From Deltaproteobacteria bacterium (GTDB lineage Bacteria > Myxococcota_A > Polyangia > Polyangiales > Houyiibacteriaceae), in assembly GCA_013151775.1 (NCBI GenBank), contig JAADHO010000355.1, positions 1 through 55,546 of the forward strand: DNA of 55,546 nt, in the 5' to 3' direction. The notes beneath the pieces are model-generated. The model saw only the letters and a program-made list of their open reading frames with translations, did not search any database and was not told the origin of the DNA. The position numbers and the translations under genes were made by a program. Shown piece by piece: positions 1 to 8,736 of the stretch. The first letter of the stretch is position 1. Each line of letters starts with the position of its first letter.

Positions 1-2789
1 GTGGCGCTCAGGTCATCGTGATCGATCCGCGGCGCACGGAGACGGTGGAGCGCACGGACGCCGAGTGGATCCCGATCCGCCCGGGCACGGACGGAGCGCT
101 CGCGCTGAGCATGCTCGAGGTGTTGATCGAGGAGGAACTCTACGACGAGAAGTTCGCCAAGGAGTGGTGCCACGGCTTCGACGAGCTGCGAACCTACGCG
201 CAGCACTTCACGCCCGAGGTCGCGGCAGACATCACGGGCGTGCCGGCTGAGAGCATCCGGCGCCTCGCGCGCGCCATCGCCAACACCAGCGGCGCCTGCC
301 CCGTGACCTACACCGGTCTCGAGTACTCCGACTCGGGCGTGCAGGCGATCCGCGCCGTGCACACGCTCTTCGCCTTGGCCGGTCAGCTCGACGTGCCCGG
401 AGGCGTCGGGCTCGCCATGCGCGGCGGACAGTTTCCGATCAACCGCAGCATGAACCAACCCAACCCGGACATCGCGCGCGCCGTCGCCCGCGACAGGTTC
501 CCCGTCTACAGCCACTACCGCGGCGAGTCCCACGCCCTCGGCTTGATCGACGCCGTGCAGAAGGGCGAGCCCTACCCGATTCGCGGCCTGATCATCCACG
601 GCGCGTCCATCCTCACGTCATGGCCTCAGACGCCCGTGTGGCGGGAGACGCTCGCCGCGCTCGACTTCCTCGTCTGCATCGACAGGCAGCGCACGGCGGA
701 CATGGCCTACGCCGACATCGTCCTGCCAGCGACGACGGGTTTCGAGATCCACTCCTACAACGTGTACGGCTCGATCTTTCGCGAGCGCGAGCGCTTGATC
801 GAGCCCGTGGGCGAGGCACGCAACGACTACCTGATCATGGCGGAGCTCGCGGCCCGTCTCGGCTATGGCGAACTCTATCCGCAGACGGAAGACGCCCTGC
901 TCGACGCCGTGCTCGAGGGCAGCGGCTACGGCATCGAGGACGTGCGCGAGGCGGGCGGCACGCTGCGCGTCGACGCGCCCATGATGGAGTACAAGAAGTG
1001 GGAGAAGGGCGGCCTGCGCGCCGATGGCGAGCCCGGCTTCGACACGCCGACGGGGAAATTCGAGATCCACTCGACGCTGCTCGAGGACTTCGGCTACGAG
1101 CCCTTGCCCAAGTACACGGAGCCCAAGGAGGGCCCGCTCGCGCAGCCCGAGCTCGCGGCAGACTTCCCGCTGGTCTTCAACTCGGGCGCGCGACCGCACA
1201 CGGATTTCCGCTCGCAGCATCACGGCATCAAGAGCCTGAACAGGGACAACCCGGAGCCCACCATCGAGCTCAATCGCGCAGACGCCGAGGCCCGCGACAT
1301 CGCCACGGGCGACTTGGTCTTGGTGTCGAGCCCGCGCGGCAGCGTGCCCTTCCGCGCTCGCGTCACGGACGACATCGTCGCCGGAGCCGTCGAGTGCAAC
1401 ATGGGTGGAGGCACCCCTGTGGGGGATACGGCGTGGCGCGAGTGGAACGTCAACCTGCTCACGGACGTGACGAACACAGACGAGATCTCCGGCTTCCCCG
1501 TCTACAAGGCGCTGCTCTGTCAGGTCGAGAAGCTCGAGAGCGGAGACGAGGCGAGTCGCGCTCGGGCCGAGAAGCGTGTTCGTGGTCGGCGGGCGACCTT
1601 CGCGGCGGCCAAGCAGAGGGCGAAGCCGAGTCGCCTCGTCTACCTCGACAACTCGGCGACGACGCCCGTGCTGCCCGCGGTGCGTGAAGCGATGGCGCCC
1701 TACCTGAACGAGGCCTTCGGCAACCCCTCGAGCATCCACGAAGCGGGGCGCGTGGCGCGCGAAGCCGTGGCAGAGTCGCGACGACGCATCGCCACTCTGC
1801 TCGGAGCGAGACCCAAGCGCATCATCTTCACGGGCGGCGGGTCCGAAGCGGACAACCTCGCCTTGATGGGCGTGATGTCCCGGCACGCGCCCGGCGACGC
1901 GCATCTCGTGGTGTCGGCCATCGAGCATCCGGCGATCCTGCGCACGGCGGAATTCCTCGAGCGCATGGGCTACGCCGTGACGCGCCTCGGAGTGGACGGC
2001 GCGGGCTTGGTGTCACCGGATGAGCTGCGCGCGGCGCTGCGTCCGGAGACCAAGCTCGTGAGTGTGATGCTCGCCAACAACGAGGTGGGCACCATCGAGC
2101 CCATCGCCGAACTCGCCGCCATCGCGCGCGAGGCGGGCGCCCTCTTCCACACGGACGCCGTGCAAGCCGTGGGCAAGATCCCCGTGGACGTCGCGACCCT
2201 CGGCGTCGATTTGCTCAGCCTTTCGGGACACAAGATCCACGCGCCCAAGGGCGTCGGCGCGCTCTACGTGCGCCGCGACGTCGAGCTGTGGAGCTTGATC
2301 CACGGCGGCAAGCAAGAGGGGGGCCTGCGCGCGGGCACGGAGAACGTCCCCGGCATCGTGGGGCTCGGAAAGGCGGCGGAGCTCGCGCACGAGAGCGTGA
2401 AGCAGGCGGACGTCATCGCTGTGCTGCGCGACGCGCTCGAGGCGGAGGTGAAGAAGCTCATCCCCGAGGCGCGGCGCAACGGCTCGAGCGAGCATCGCCT
2501 GCCCAACGTGCTCAACCTGACGCTGCCAGGCTTGCGCGGCGAGTCCCTCGTGATCGCCATGGATCAACGCGGCGTCGCGCTGTCGAGCGGCTCCGCCTGC
2601 AAGTCGGGCAGCCCCGAACCCACGCACGTCCTGCGCGCCATGGGCCTCAGCGACCCCGACGCCCACCAGAGCGTGCGCTTCTCCCTCTCCCACATGACCA
2701 CGCGGGAGGATCTCGACTACGCCACCACGGCGCTCGGCGAGGTGCTCGCGGAGCTCGCCACCACGGTGCGCTTCCTCTCGTGCAAGTGA
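1..2789 (+). CDS. Molybdopterin oxidoreductase (C-terminal part) fused to a complete NifS/IscS-type cysteine desulfurase; 5' end outside window
   Basis: The frame is open from base 3 to the TGA at 2787-2789, so the gene starts upstream of the window. Numbering from the in-frame GTG at 18, residues 1 to about 515 are the C-terminal two thirds of a DMSO-reductase-family (Mo/W-bis-PGD) subunit: nucleotide-binding segment with IDPRRTET, then GLIIHGASIL, ADIVLPATTGFE, DTPTGKFEI and the C-terminal domain (SQHHGIKSLN, ATGDLVLVSS). A basic linker of about 25 residues follows. From about 535 it is a class V aminotransferase fold: YLDNSATTP, GNPSSIH, FTGGGSEADN, SGHKIHAPKG with the PLP lysine K739, and SSGSACKSG with the sulfur-accepting C861. 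Cysteine desulfurases give persulfide sulfur to Fe-S and molybdenum cofactors; fusion to a molybdoenzyme suggests dedicated sulfuration of its own metal site (inference). The iron-sulfur N-terminus lies outside the window, so the substrate cannot be named. Confidence 0.93.
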   Translation, partial: GAQVIVIDPRRTETVERTDAEWIPIRPGTDGALALSMLEVLIEEELYDEKFAKEWCHGFDELRTYAQHFTPEVAADITGVPAESIRRLARAIANTSGACPVTYTGLEYSDSGVQAIRAVHTLFALAGQLDVPGGVGLAMRGGQFPINRSMNQPNPDIARAVARDRFPVYSHYRGESHALGLIDAVQKGEPYPIRGLIIHGASILTSWPQTPVWRETLAALDFLVCIDRQRTADMAYADIVLPATTGFEIHSYNVYGSIFRERERLIEPVGEARNDYLIMAELAARLGYGELYPQTEDALLDAVLEGSGYGIEDVREAGGTLRVDAPMMEYKKWEKGGLRADGEPGFDTPTGKFEIHSTLLEDFGYEPLPKYTEPKEGPLAQPELAADFPLVFNSGARPHTDFRSQHHGIKSLNRDNPEPTIELNRADAEARDIATGDLVLVSSPRGSVPFRARVTDDIVAGAVECNMGGGTPVGDTAWREWNVNLLTDVTNTDEISGFPVYKALLCQVEKLESGDEASRARAEKRVRGRRATFAAAKQRAKPSRLVYLDNSATTPVLPAVREAMAPYLNEAFGNPSSIHEAGRVAREAVAESRRRIATLLGARPKRIIFTGGGSEADNLALMGVMSRHAPGDAHLVVSAIEHPAILRTAEFLERMGYAVTRLGVDGAGLVSPDELRAALRPETKLVSVMLANNEVGTIEPIAELAAIAREAGALFHTDAVQAVGKIPVDVATLGVDLLSLSGHKIHAPKGVGALYVRRDVELWSLIHGGKQEGGLRAGTENVPGIVGLGKAAELAHESVKQADVIAVLRDALEAEVKKLIPEARRNGSSEHRLPNVLNLTLPGLRGESLVIAMDQRGVALSSGSACKSGSPEPTHVLRAMGLSDPDAHQSVRFSLSHMTTREDLDYATTALGEVLAELATTVRFLSCK

Positions 2790-2797
2790 GCCCGGCG
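2736..2797. repeat. Direct repeat a, intact copy (3' end of the cysteine desulfurase)
   Basis: The last 17 codons and the stop of the cysteine desulfurase, plus 8 bases, align without gaps to 3335-3396 (about 53 of 62 identical, with a 26-base identical core). The two copies enclose the lipoprotein gene at 2818-3270 and its promoter. This copy is the one that belongs to the intact gene. Confidence 0.8.
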
Positions 2798-2817
2798 ACG
2801 AACCTAGCGCACCCGGG

Positions 2818-3270
2818 TCAAGGAGGGCACTCGGCGGGACCGGTCGAGCTCCACGTGCCGTCTTCGCAGGCCATGGTCTCGATGCAGCAGTGGCCGTAGC
2901 TGCAGCGACGCGTGCTGTCGTCGCAGGCGCTGCCCTGGGCGGGCATGCGACCGGGGCAGCCGTCGTCGCGGACGACTCCCTCGTTGTAGCCGCAGCGCCA
3001 CGCGTAGCGGGGAGGCCTGCCGTCATCGCCCATGTCGACGCCAGTGCAGCTGCTCACGACGCCGCAGACGCAGGTCTGTTGATCGGCCGCGCAGGTCGCA
3101 CCCGCGTGGTCGGCGTCGCATGGCATCTGCTCGCAGGATTCACCGTCGCCCGGAGTCACCGTCTGCATGGCGCCGGAGCCTGGCGTGACGGCCCGGACGC
3201 TGCCCGCGCCCGCGGAACCACATCCGAGGGCGAGTGAAAAGAGAAGGCTCAGAGCACCCTTGCTAGGCAT
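2818..3270 (-). CDS. Small Cys-rich lipoprotein
   Basis: A 150-residue protein with a short signal peptide and the lipobox LALGC, so it should be lipid-anchored in the envelope. After a linker of about 25 residues it has some 15 cysteines spaced as in the disulfide-rich modules common in myxobacterial lipoproteins (SCEQMPCD, TCAADQQTCVCG, SCTGVD, RCGYNEG, RRCSYGHCC). No catalytic motif is visible and function is unknown. The ATG is set by a promoter whose -10 box lies 6 nt upstream. The gene is convergent with the cysteine desulfurase and is enclosed by a duplication of that gene's 3' end, which suggests it was inserted here. Confidence 0.75.
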   Translation of the reverse strand: MPSKGALSLLFSLALGCGSAGAGSVRAVTPGSGAMQTVTPGDGESCEQMPCDADHAGATCAADQQTCVCGVVSSCTGVDMGDDGRPPRYAWRCGYNEGVVRDDGCPGRMPAQGSACDDSTRRCSYGHCCIETMACEDGTWSSTGPAECPP

Positions 3271-3276
3271 GAATAC

Positions 3277-3305
3277 AGTGTAGGCGAGGCGGGCAGAGCG
3301 CTCAA
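3277..3305 (-). promoter_or_regulatory. Sigma70-like promoter of the Cys-rich lipoprotein gene, leaderless geometry
   Basis: On the minus strand TTGAGC (3305-3300), a 17-nt spacer, and TACACT (3282-3277) sit 6 nt before the ATG at 3270. With the usual 6-7 nt from -10 to the transcription start, the transcript would begin at or next to the A of ATG. Confidence 0.6.
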
Positions 3306-3334
3306 TGGCCTGACGCGCCTTGCCGGGGCAGCGC

Positions 3335-3396
3335 GGCGAGGTCCTTCAAGCGCTCTCCACCACGGTGCGCTTCCTCTCGTGCGAGTGAGCGCGGCG
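3335..3396 (+). pseudogene. Direct repeat a, remnant copy: orphan 3' end of a cysteine desulfurase gene
   Basis: In frame this reads GEVLQALSTTVRFLSCE and stop, against GEVLAELATTVRFLSCK and stop at the end of the fusion gene 600 bp upstream. An in-frame TGA at 3311 and absence of anything else desulfurase-like upstream show that only the tail exists. It lies just before the convergent Fic gene and probably marks the original desulfurase/Fic boundary duplicated when the lipoprotein gene came in. Confidence 0.75.
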
Positions 3397-3401
3397 CTGA
3401 C

Positions 3402-4766
3402 CTACTCAGACTGCGCGGCCTCTTGCTCCGCGTGAAGCGCGCGCAGACGCCCGGCCATGTCGGATACTCCCCGGTAGCGGAACTGCTTGCCCACACGTCG
3501 GCGGGTGACGAGTCCGAGCATGTGAAGACCCTTCATGTCCGCATGCGCGGTCGGATACGTGACAGCATGCGTGCGACCATGACCACCTGTCGTGAAGCTC
3601 GCGCTTGGCCTCCGAATGGCCGCCGCCAAGAGGCTTCGCTGCCGGTGGTTCAGTCCATCGAGTTCGTCCAGTAGCATGTCCGCTGCGTGCGTGCGCTCCA
3701 GGCTTCGATCAAGATAACTGTGCAACGCATCGATCGCTTGTTCGAGCGCATCGAGCTGATGCACGACGAAGTAGGTGAGATCGAAATCGTCGGTCTCGGT
3801 GTGGAGGAATGCGCGAGCGTATTGCATTGGAGCGCGCGCGATGAACTCCGAGATCGATACATATTGCAGCAGCCAATAGCCATGATGGAGCATCGACCAA
3901 TAAAAGAGAGCACGAGCCGTGCGGCCATTTCCATCCAAGAATGGGTGATCGTACGCAAGCCAGAAGTGCAGGATGATGGAGCGCACTGCGGGGTGTACGA
4001 AGGGCTCCGTGGAGGCGCCATTGGCGAAGGCGAGCATCGCCTCGAGGCGGCTCGGCAGCTCGTCGGACGGAGGCGGACGGTGAGCCACGAAGCCTTCGGA
4101 ATCCGCGACCTCGACCGGCGGATCCGAACCGATCCGCAGACGGCCCTCCGCGCTCGCGTCCTTCATCGTGCCGGTCGTGACCAAGCGGTGGAGTTCGAGC
4201 AGAAGCGCGGCACTCATGGGCTGCTGTCGGACCTCGGAGATGCGCTGCATGGTGACATAGTTGTTGACGATCATGCGCTCACTGCGATCGCGCGGAGGGC
4301 GCCCTTCGCGCAGCATCCTGCGCGCCACTTCGCGAGTGGATGAAGCGCCTTCGATGATGGACGAGCTGATGGCCTCCTCGATCATCGAACGCAGCAGGTA
4401 TTGCTGCTTGCCCGCCGCGTCCACCAGCGGCGCCGCGGCCTGGATGCTGCCTGCGGCGCGCATGTCGAGGTCGTGAAGCCACGCCTCGATGCACGCCACC
4501 CCAGGCGCCATCGAGAAGCTCTCCGCTCCGTCCACGGCCCGCATGCCGGGAACGCGTAGCCCTCCCGTGCGAGCCATCTTCAGGCCGAACCACCACTGCT
4601 CGTGCGTGAGCCCGTCCGGCGGATTCCGGCGGCGGAGCTCATCCCAGTGCAGGTACTTCCCGCGAACGGTAGCCGAGGAGACGCTCTCGCGCAGACGACG
4701 CCACGCCGCTGGCGGCAGCGATTCGGCGAGCTCTCGAAGGGATGGAGCGGTAGCGGGAAGACGCAT
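3402..4766 (-). CDS. Fic-domain protein (class II, AMPylase type) with C-terminal winged helix
   Basis: 454 residues. The Fic core motif HPFLDGNGRTAR (H274 catalytic, acidic residue then GNGR for the nucleotide) is complete. An N-terminal inhibitory motif of the form S/T-x3-E-G is present (S135 to E139-G140, SSIIEG), placing it with the autoinhibited class II enzymes. The last 70 residues look like a winged helix-turn-helix (ARMADMKGL-like recognition region, then TRRRVGKQFRYRG wing), as in Fic proteins that regulate their own transcription. Such enzymes transfer AMP from ATP to hydroxyl side chains of proteins. No antitoxin partner is adjacent. The gene begins next to an AT-rich palindrome (4774-4788) that could be its operator. 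Intact, no missing catalytic residue. Confidence 0.92.
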   Translation of the reverse strand: MRLPATAPSLRELAESLPPAAWRRLRESVSSATVRGKYLHWDELRRRNPPDGLTHEQWWFGLKMARTGGLRVPGMRAVDGAESFSMAPGVACIEAWLHDLDMRAAGSIQAAAPLVDAAGKQQYLLRSMIEEAISSSIIEGASSTREVARRMLREGRPPRDRSERMIVNNYVTMQRISEVRQQPMSAALLLELHRLVTTGTMKDASAEGRLRIGSDPPVEVADSEGFVAHRPPPSDELPSRLEAMLAFANGASTEPFVHPAVRSIILHFWLAYDHPFLDGNGRTARALFYWSMLHHGYWLLQYVSISEFIARAPMQYARAFLHTETDDFDLTYFVVHQLDALEQAIDALHSYLDRSLERTHAADMLLDELDGLNHRQRSLLAAAIRRPSASFTTGGHGRTHAVTYPTAHADMKGLHMLGLVTRRRVGKQFRYRGVSDMAGRLRALHAEQEAAQSE

Positions 4767-4773
4767 CGAGTTG

Positions 4774-4788
4774 GTATAAAATATATAC
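4774..4788. promoter_or_regulatory. AT-rich palindrome, candidate promoter/operator of the Fic gene
   Basis: GTATA-AAATA-TATAC, a perfect 5-bp inverted repeat with a 5-nt centre, lies 8 nt upstream of the Fic ATG inside a 30-base AT-rich island that stands out from its GC-rich surroundings. It can supply a -10 element for the Fic gene, and its symmetry fits binding of a dimeric repressor such as the Fic protein's own winged helix. The divergent gene at 4808 could share it. Confidence 0.5.
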
Positions 4789-4807
4789 TATTTTTTATTC
4801 GTAGCAA

Positions 4808-5659
4808 GTGACTGGGAGCGACTTGCTTCAGCCGGTGCCGGACGAATTGGCCACGACGGCGTGCTGTCGTGTAAGTAGCCGTGCCGTGGAGAAGAAGAAG
4901 AAGTCCAAGGCGGTCTCGGGCCTGATCGGCTGTACGGTGTTGGCGCTGGCGACCGTGGGGATCTGCGTGGCCTTGGCCACGTTCGTGGATCTCACGCCCG
5001 AGCCTCGGACGACCATCCGCGGCAGCTACGACTGCCCTGGCCACGCCGTCGAGTTGATCGACTGGAGCACGAACATCAACTGGCTCGAGGGCGTGTGGCA
5101 CCACGACCTCTTGGTCCGAGTTGATGGAAGCATCCGACTCGACACTCGCCTCGGGAAGTTTCCGTCGCATTTGGTCGACACGCTGATGCCGAGGCACACG
5201 CTGGTCGGCGACCCGGACGCCTTCATGCTGCAGGTGTATCTGGATCCCGCGGTGATCGACGGGGACGCCGCGAGCGCCATCGCGAGCTGTCTCGAAGAAA
5301 AGCGGCAGGCGCTACTGAACGACGCGGTGGACGATGCATGGGGACGCGAACAAGTCGCCGGCAACAGCGAGCCTTCCATCACGCTGTGGTACGCACCGAA
5401 GGGCGCTGAGGAGCCGCGCTTCGTCCATGGATCGAGCTCTCTCCTCTTGCGGCAGGACGGCCTCCTCTGGCACCAGCACGAGCACGGCGGTGGAGTCGTA
5501 GGCGACGTGGTCCACACCCAGGCAGGCGACCAGCTCCGCTGCTGCAGAGGCGGCACCCGCGAAGTCGAGAACATCCGCGACTATCGCGACGCGGAGGGCG
5601 CCGATCTGACGACCTACTACGGCCCCGCCGAAGCCTTCGTCGACCCCTTCCGCCGATGA
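4808..5659 (+). CDS. Single-pass membrane-anchored protein, function unknown
   Basis: 283 residues from a GTG at 4808; an in-frame GTG at 4886 (reading VEKKKKSK) is an equally good start and would give a Lys-rich N-terminus before the membrane segment. The membrane helix covers about residues 37-62 (GLIGCTVLALATVGICVAL). The rest is a soluble domain with no motif I recognise: four or five scattered cysteines, CPGHAVELIDWS, a HQHEHGGG stretch and CCRGG. It is divergent from the Fic gene and shares its AT-rich upstream region. No functional inference is justified. Confidence 0.65.
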   Translation: MTGSDLLQPVPDELATTACCRVSSRAVEKKKKSKAVSGLIGCTVLALATVGICVALATFVDLTPEPRTTIRGSYDCPGHAVELIDWSTNINWLEGVWHHDLLVRVDGSIRLDTRLGKFPSHLVDTLMPRHTLVGDPDAFMLQVYLDPAVIDGDAASAIASCLEEKRQALLNDAVDDAWGREQVAGNSEPSITLWYAPKGAEEPRFVHGSSSLLLRQDGLLWHQHEHGGGVVGDVVHTQAGDQLRCCRGGTREVENIRDYRDAEGADLTTYYGPAEAFVDPFRR

Positions 5660-5768
5660 GAGCAGCCGAATCCAGCCCGCGAGCCCGGCTCCGCGGAACT
5701 CCAAGAGGCGCCTCGATCCTCACCTGAGTCGTGTGATAGCGTCGTCTGCATTGGGGAACACCCAGGCC

Positions 5769-7295
5769 ATGCCCGACGACGAGACCGGATACGATCCTTA
5801 CCGCGAACTCTTCGAGCGCTCGGCGGACGCGATCTTGATCATCGAGGGAGACCGCTTCATCGACTGCAACGAGGCGGCCGTGCGGATGTTCCGAGCGAAG
5901 AATCGTGAGCACGTGCTCCAGACGCACCCCTCGGAGTTGAGCCCGGTGACACAGGAGTGTGGGAGAGACTCGCGCGAGATGGCGAACGAGATGATCGCCA
6001 AGGCCTTCGCCGATGGAGTGCACCGCTTCGAGTGGATGCATCGGCGGGCGGACAGCGTGGACTTCCCGGCCGAGGTTTCCCTCACCTCCGTGAGGTCCGG
6101 TGGGCACATGACTCTGCATTCGATCGTCCGCGACATCTCGGATCGCCGCCGGCTCGAAGAAGAGCTGCGTCACACCCAGAAGATGGAGGCTATCGGCAAG
6201 CTCGCGGGCGGTATCGCACACGACTTCAACAACCTCTTGGTGGCGATCCTCGGCCACGCCGAGTTGCTCTCCTGCGATCTACGAGATCAGCCGGCGCTGC
6301 TCACTCACGTCAGGGAGATTCACAACGCCGGCAACCGGGCCGCAGACCTGGTGCGACAGCTGATGCTCTTCGGGCGCAAAGGCGCTCGAAAGAAGAGCAT
6401 CTTTGACTTAGGTGAGCTCTTGCGTGAGTCGAAGAAGCTGCTGGAGCGCGTGATCGGCGAAGATGTACGTCTCGAGATCGAGATCGAATCGACGCAGCTG
6501 CACATCGAGGCCGACTCGACACAGCTGCAGCAGGTGGTGATGAACTTGGCCAGCAACGCGCGCGACGCCATGCCCCGTGGAGGGGAGCTCGAGCTGCGTC
6601 TACGGAGCGTCGTCCGCCGTGGGGGCGACCTCGACGTGGACGCGCTGAGCCCCGGAGGCTACGCCGAGCTCTGCGTCTCCGACACGGGCGAAGGCATGGA
6701 CGCGGAGACCATGCGGCACGCCTTCGACCCCTTCTTCACCACCAAAGCGGTGGGTAAGGGAACCGGGCTCGGGCTCGCCACGGTGCACGGCGTGGTGGAG
6801 CGAGCGGGAGGTCGCGTCAGCGTCCGCAGCGCTCCGGGCCAAGGGACGACCTTCGAGATCCTGCTGCCTCTGGTGGACGCACCACTAACGGAGAAGGTGA
6901 TCCGCGACAGCTCGCCCTCGGCAGGCGCAGGCGAGACTCTGCTGGTGGTGGAGGATGAGAAGGCGGTCTCCAGGCTGGTCGTCGAGGCGCTCGAGGGAGC
7001 GGGCTATCGGGTCATGGTGGCGCACGATGGAAACGAGGCGCTGTCGATCTTCGACGAGCATCACGCGGAGATCGACCTGGTGCTCAGCGACGTGATCATG
7101 CCGGAGCTCGGAGGTCCCGCGTTCCTGCGCGAGCTGGCCAAGCGTGGCGAACATCCACGCGCGCTCCTGATGAGCGGCTACACCGGAGACGCCCTCGAGC
7201 GCAGCGAAGACCTGCCGCCCGAGGTCGAGCTGCTCGAGAAGCCCTTCTCGCCGAGGGAGCTTCTGCAGAGACTGCGAACTCTGCTCGACCGCTGA
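5769..7295 (+). CDS. PAS-containing hybrid sensor histidine kinase with C-terminal receiver domain
   Basis: 508 residues from the ATG at 5769. Order: PAS domain (about 10-125, [24 protein letters not shown]), dimerisation/phosphoacceptor helix with [11 protein letters not shown] (H151), ATPase domain with N box ([11 protein letters not shown]), [14 protein letters not shown] and [10 protein letters not shown], then a receiver domain (about 392-505) with acidic pocket VVEDE, phosphoacceptor D441 in [13 protein letters not shown] in LLMSGYTG and the lysine of LLEKPFSP. No transmembrane segment, so it is a cytoplasmic sensor that autophosphorylates and passes phosphate to its own receiver. No DNA-binding output partner is next to it, so the downstream regulator must be elsewhere. 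Confidence 0.95.
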   Translation: MPDDETGYDPYRELFERSADAILIIEGDRFIDCNEAAVRMFRAKNREHVLQTHPSELSPVTQECGRDSREMANEMIAKAFADGVHRFEWMHRRADSVDFPAEVSLTSVRSGGHMTLHSIVRDISDRRRLEEELRHTQKMEAIGKLAGGIAHDFNNLLVAILGHAELLSCDLRDQPALLTHVREIHNAGNRAADLVRQLMLFGRKGARKKSIFDLGELLRESKKLLERVIGEDVRLEIEIESTQLHIEADSTQLQQVVMNLASNARDAMPRGGELELRLRSVVRRGGDLDVDALSPGGYAELCVSDTGEGMDAETMRHAFDPFFTTKAVGKGTGLGLATVHGVVERAGGRVSVRSAPGQGTTFEILLPLVDAPLTEKVIRDSSPSAGAGETLLVVEDEKAVSRLVVEALEGAGYRVMVAHDGNEALSIFDEHHAEIDLVLSDVIMPELGGPAFLRELAKRGEHPRALLMSGYTGDALERSEDLPPEVELLEKPFSPRELLQRLRTLLDR

Positions 7296-7309
7296 GGGGA
7301 CTCTCAATC

Positions 7310-7363
7310 GGGGACGGTCCTAAGCAATTAAGTTGTTGGGGACGATCCTAAGCAGCCAAGTTG
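7310..7363. repeat. Two tandem REP-like units
   Basis: Units at 7310-7337 (GGGGACGGTCCTAAGCAATT...) and 7338-7363 (GGGGACGATCCTAAGCAGCC...) repeat with a 28-bp period and share GGGGACGRTCCTAAGCA and AAGTTG. The same unit forms both arms of the long hairpin at 8721-8797, so the family occurs on both sides of the hydrolase gene. The GGGGACGGTCC head resembles REP sequences moved by RAYT (Y1 tyrosine) transposases. Confidence 0.8.
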
Positions 7364-7434
7364 CGGCTCGGGTTCGTCCTTTGCTCGCCGGATCGCTTTC
7401 CCGGCACGCTCGCGACGTCCCCATGCGCGGCTGC

Positions 7435-7440
7435 TATGCT
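7435..7440 (+). promoter_or_regulatory. -10 box TATGCT of the hydrolase gene
   Basis: TATGCT ends 6 nt before the GTG at 7447, the spacing seen before several other start codons in the window, and is the reason for choosing that start. No convincing -35 is visible. Confidence 0.45.
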
Positions 7441-7446
7441 GCGGGC

Positions 7447-8736
7447 GTGCCGCGCTCATCCGTCGTCTCACGCATCGCTCACGATGTGATGGAGCATTCG
7501 CCAAGCCTGATGCCGCCACCTCCTGGGGCAGCGTGCGAAGAGCTGGACGCTGCGGACAAGACGCCTTGGTGGCGAGCCCTGTCGGCGGATTTCAGTCGGC
7601 GGCCCGAGCCTTTTCAGCTCGCCCTCGGCGACGCCCTGAGCGTGCGGGCCTCCGCCGCGAGTGACGTGCTCGTCCGCACGGCCGCCGCCTCCCTGCTCGC
7701 GAGCCTGGCCATGCCCCTGGGCTATCACCCCTGGCGTCTGCGCCAAGCGCTGAAGGACCTCGAGTTCTATCGCGAGCTGATCCACGGCGGCGACGCGTCC
7801 CGCTTCTTTCGCGCCCCGGAGCGCCCAGCGCAGGTTCACTCACGACGCTCGCGCAGCGTTCCCGACTTTCGTCCGGTAGGGGGCGCACGCGAGATCCTGA
7901 CCTTCGACAGCCCCTTCATGCCCACGGTGGCGTCGCAGCACTCCGACTACCTCCGGCACCGGCGCAATCGCCAAGCCCACGCCCGCTACTTTCGCCACGA
8001 AGACGGACCGCGCCCGACCCTGATCGCCATCCACGGCTTCAGCGCGGACCTCTACCTCGTGAACGAGTGGCTCTTCGCCCTGCCCTGGTTCTTCCACATG
8101 GGCTGCGACGTGCTGCTCTTCACGCTGCCCTTCCATGGCCCGAGACGTATGAACGGAAGCCTCTTCTCGGGTCACGGCTATTTCGCCGGCGGCCCCTCGC
8201 GCATCAACGAGGCCGTGGCCCAATCCGTGCTCGACCTGCGCGTGTTGATCGACTGGCTGGAGCGCGAACGCGGCGTCACGCAAGTAGGTGTGACGGGCGT
8301 CAGCCTCGGCGGCTTCACCGCAGCGGCCTTGGCCTGCGCGGAGCCGCGCTTGCAGTTCGCGATCCCCAACGTGCCCGTGGTCTCCCTAGGCGACCTGGTG
8401 ATGGAGTGGGAGCCCATCGGCAGCATCGTCCGAACGGCCATGAAAGCCATGAAGCGCAACGTCGAAGACCTGCGTGAGCTGCTGGCCGTGAGCTGCCCCT
8501 TGACCTGGAAACCAGCCATCCCGCGGGAGCGCTTGATGATCGTGGCGGGCGTGGGCGACAGGCTCGCGCCGCCAAAGCACTCACGAATCCTCTGGGACCA
8601 TTGGGGACGCTGCCGCATCCATTGGTTCCCCGGCAGCCACCTCCTGCACCTCGATCGCGGGGCCTACCTCAAGGAAACCGCACGCTTTCTCGCTGACATC
8701 GGCTTCTTGCCCCGCGCTTCTGGGGGACGGTCCTAA
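7447..8736 (+). CDS. Alpha/beta hydrolase, cytoplasmic
   Basis: About 429 residues from GTG 7447 (ATG 7489 is an alternative; the longer open frame begins inside a REP unit and is rejected). The fold is shown by the oxyanion strand TLIAIHGFSADLY, the nucleophile elbow GVSLGG (serine codon at 8302), an acidic-residue turn GVGDRLAPP and the catalytic histidine in GSHLLHLD. The size and the N-terminal helical extension resemble ABHD18-like hydrolases, but substrate is unknown. No signal peptide is seen. The stop codon (TAA at 8734-8736) and the last residues GGRS lie inside the left arm of the long hairpin, so the repeat has rewritten the C-terminus. Confidence 0.85.
   Translation: MPRSSVVSRIAHDVMEHSPSLMPPPPGAACEELDAADKTPWWRALSADFSRRPEPFQLALGDALSVRASAASDVLVRTAAASLLASLAMPLGYHPWRLRQALKDLEFYRELIHGGDASRFFRAPERPAQVHSRRSRSVPDFRPVGGAREILTFDSPFMPTVASQHSDYLRHRRNRQAHARYFRHEDGPRPTLIAIHGFSADLYLVNEWLFALPWFFHMGCDVLLFTLPFHGPRRMNGSLFSGHGYFAGGPSRINEAVAQSVLDLRVLIDWLERERGVTQVGVTGVSLGGFTAAALACAEPRLQFAIPNVPVVSLGDLVMEWEPIGSIVRTAMKAMKRNVEDLRELLAVSCPLTWKPAIPRERLMIVAGVGDRLAPPKHSRILWDHWGRCRIHWFPGSHLLHLDRGAYLKETARFLADIGFLPRASGGRS

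Noticed and set aside
7333-7446. Start of the hydrolase at the earliest open codon
   Set aside because: That region is a REP unit; the -10 box and GTG at 7447 mark a better start.
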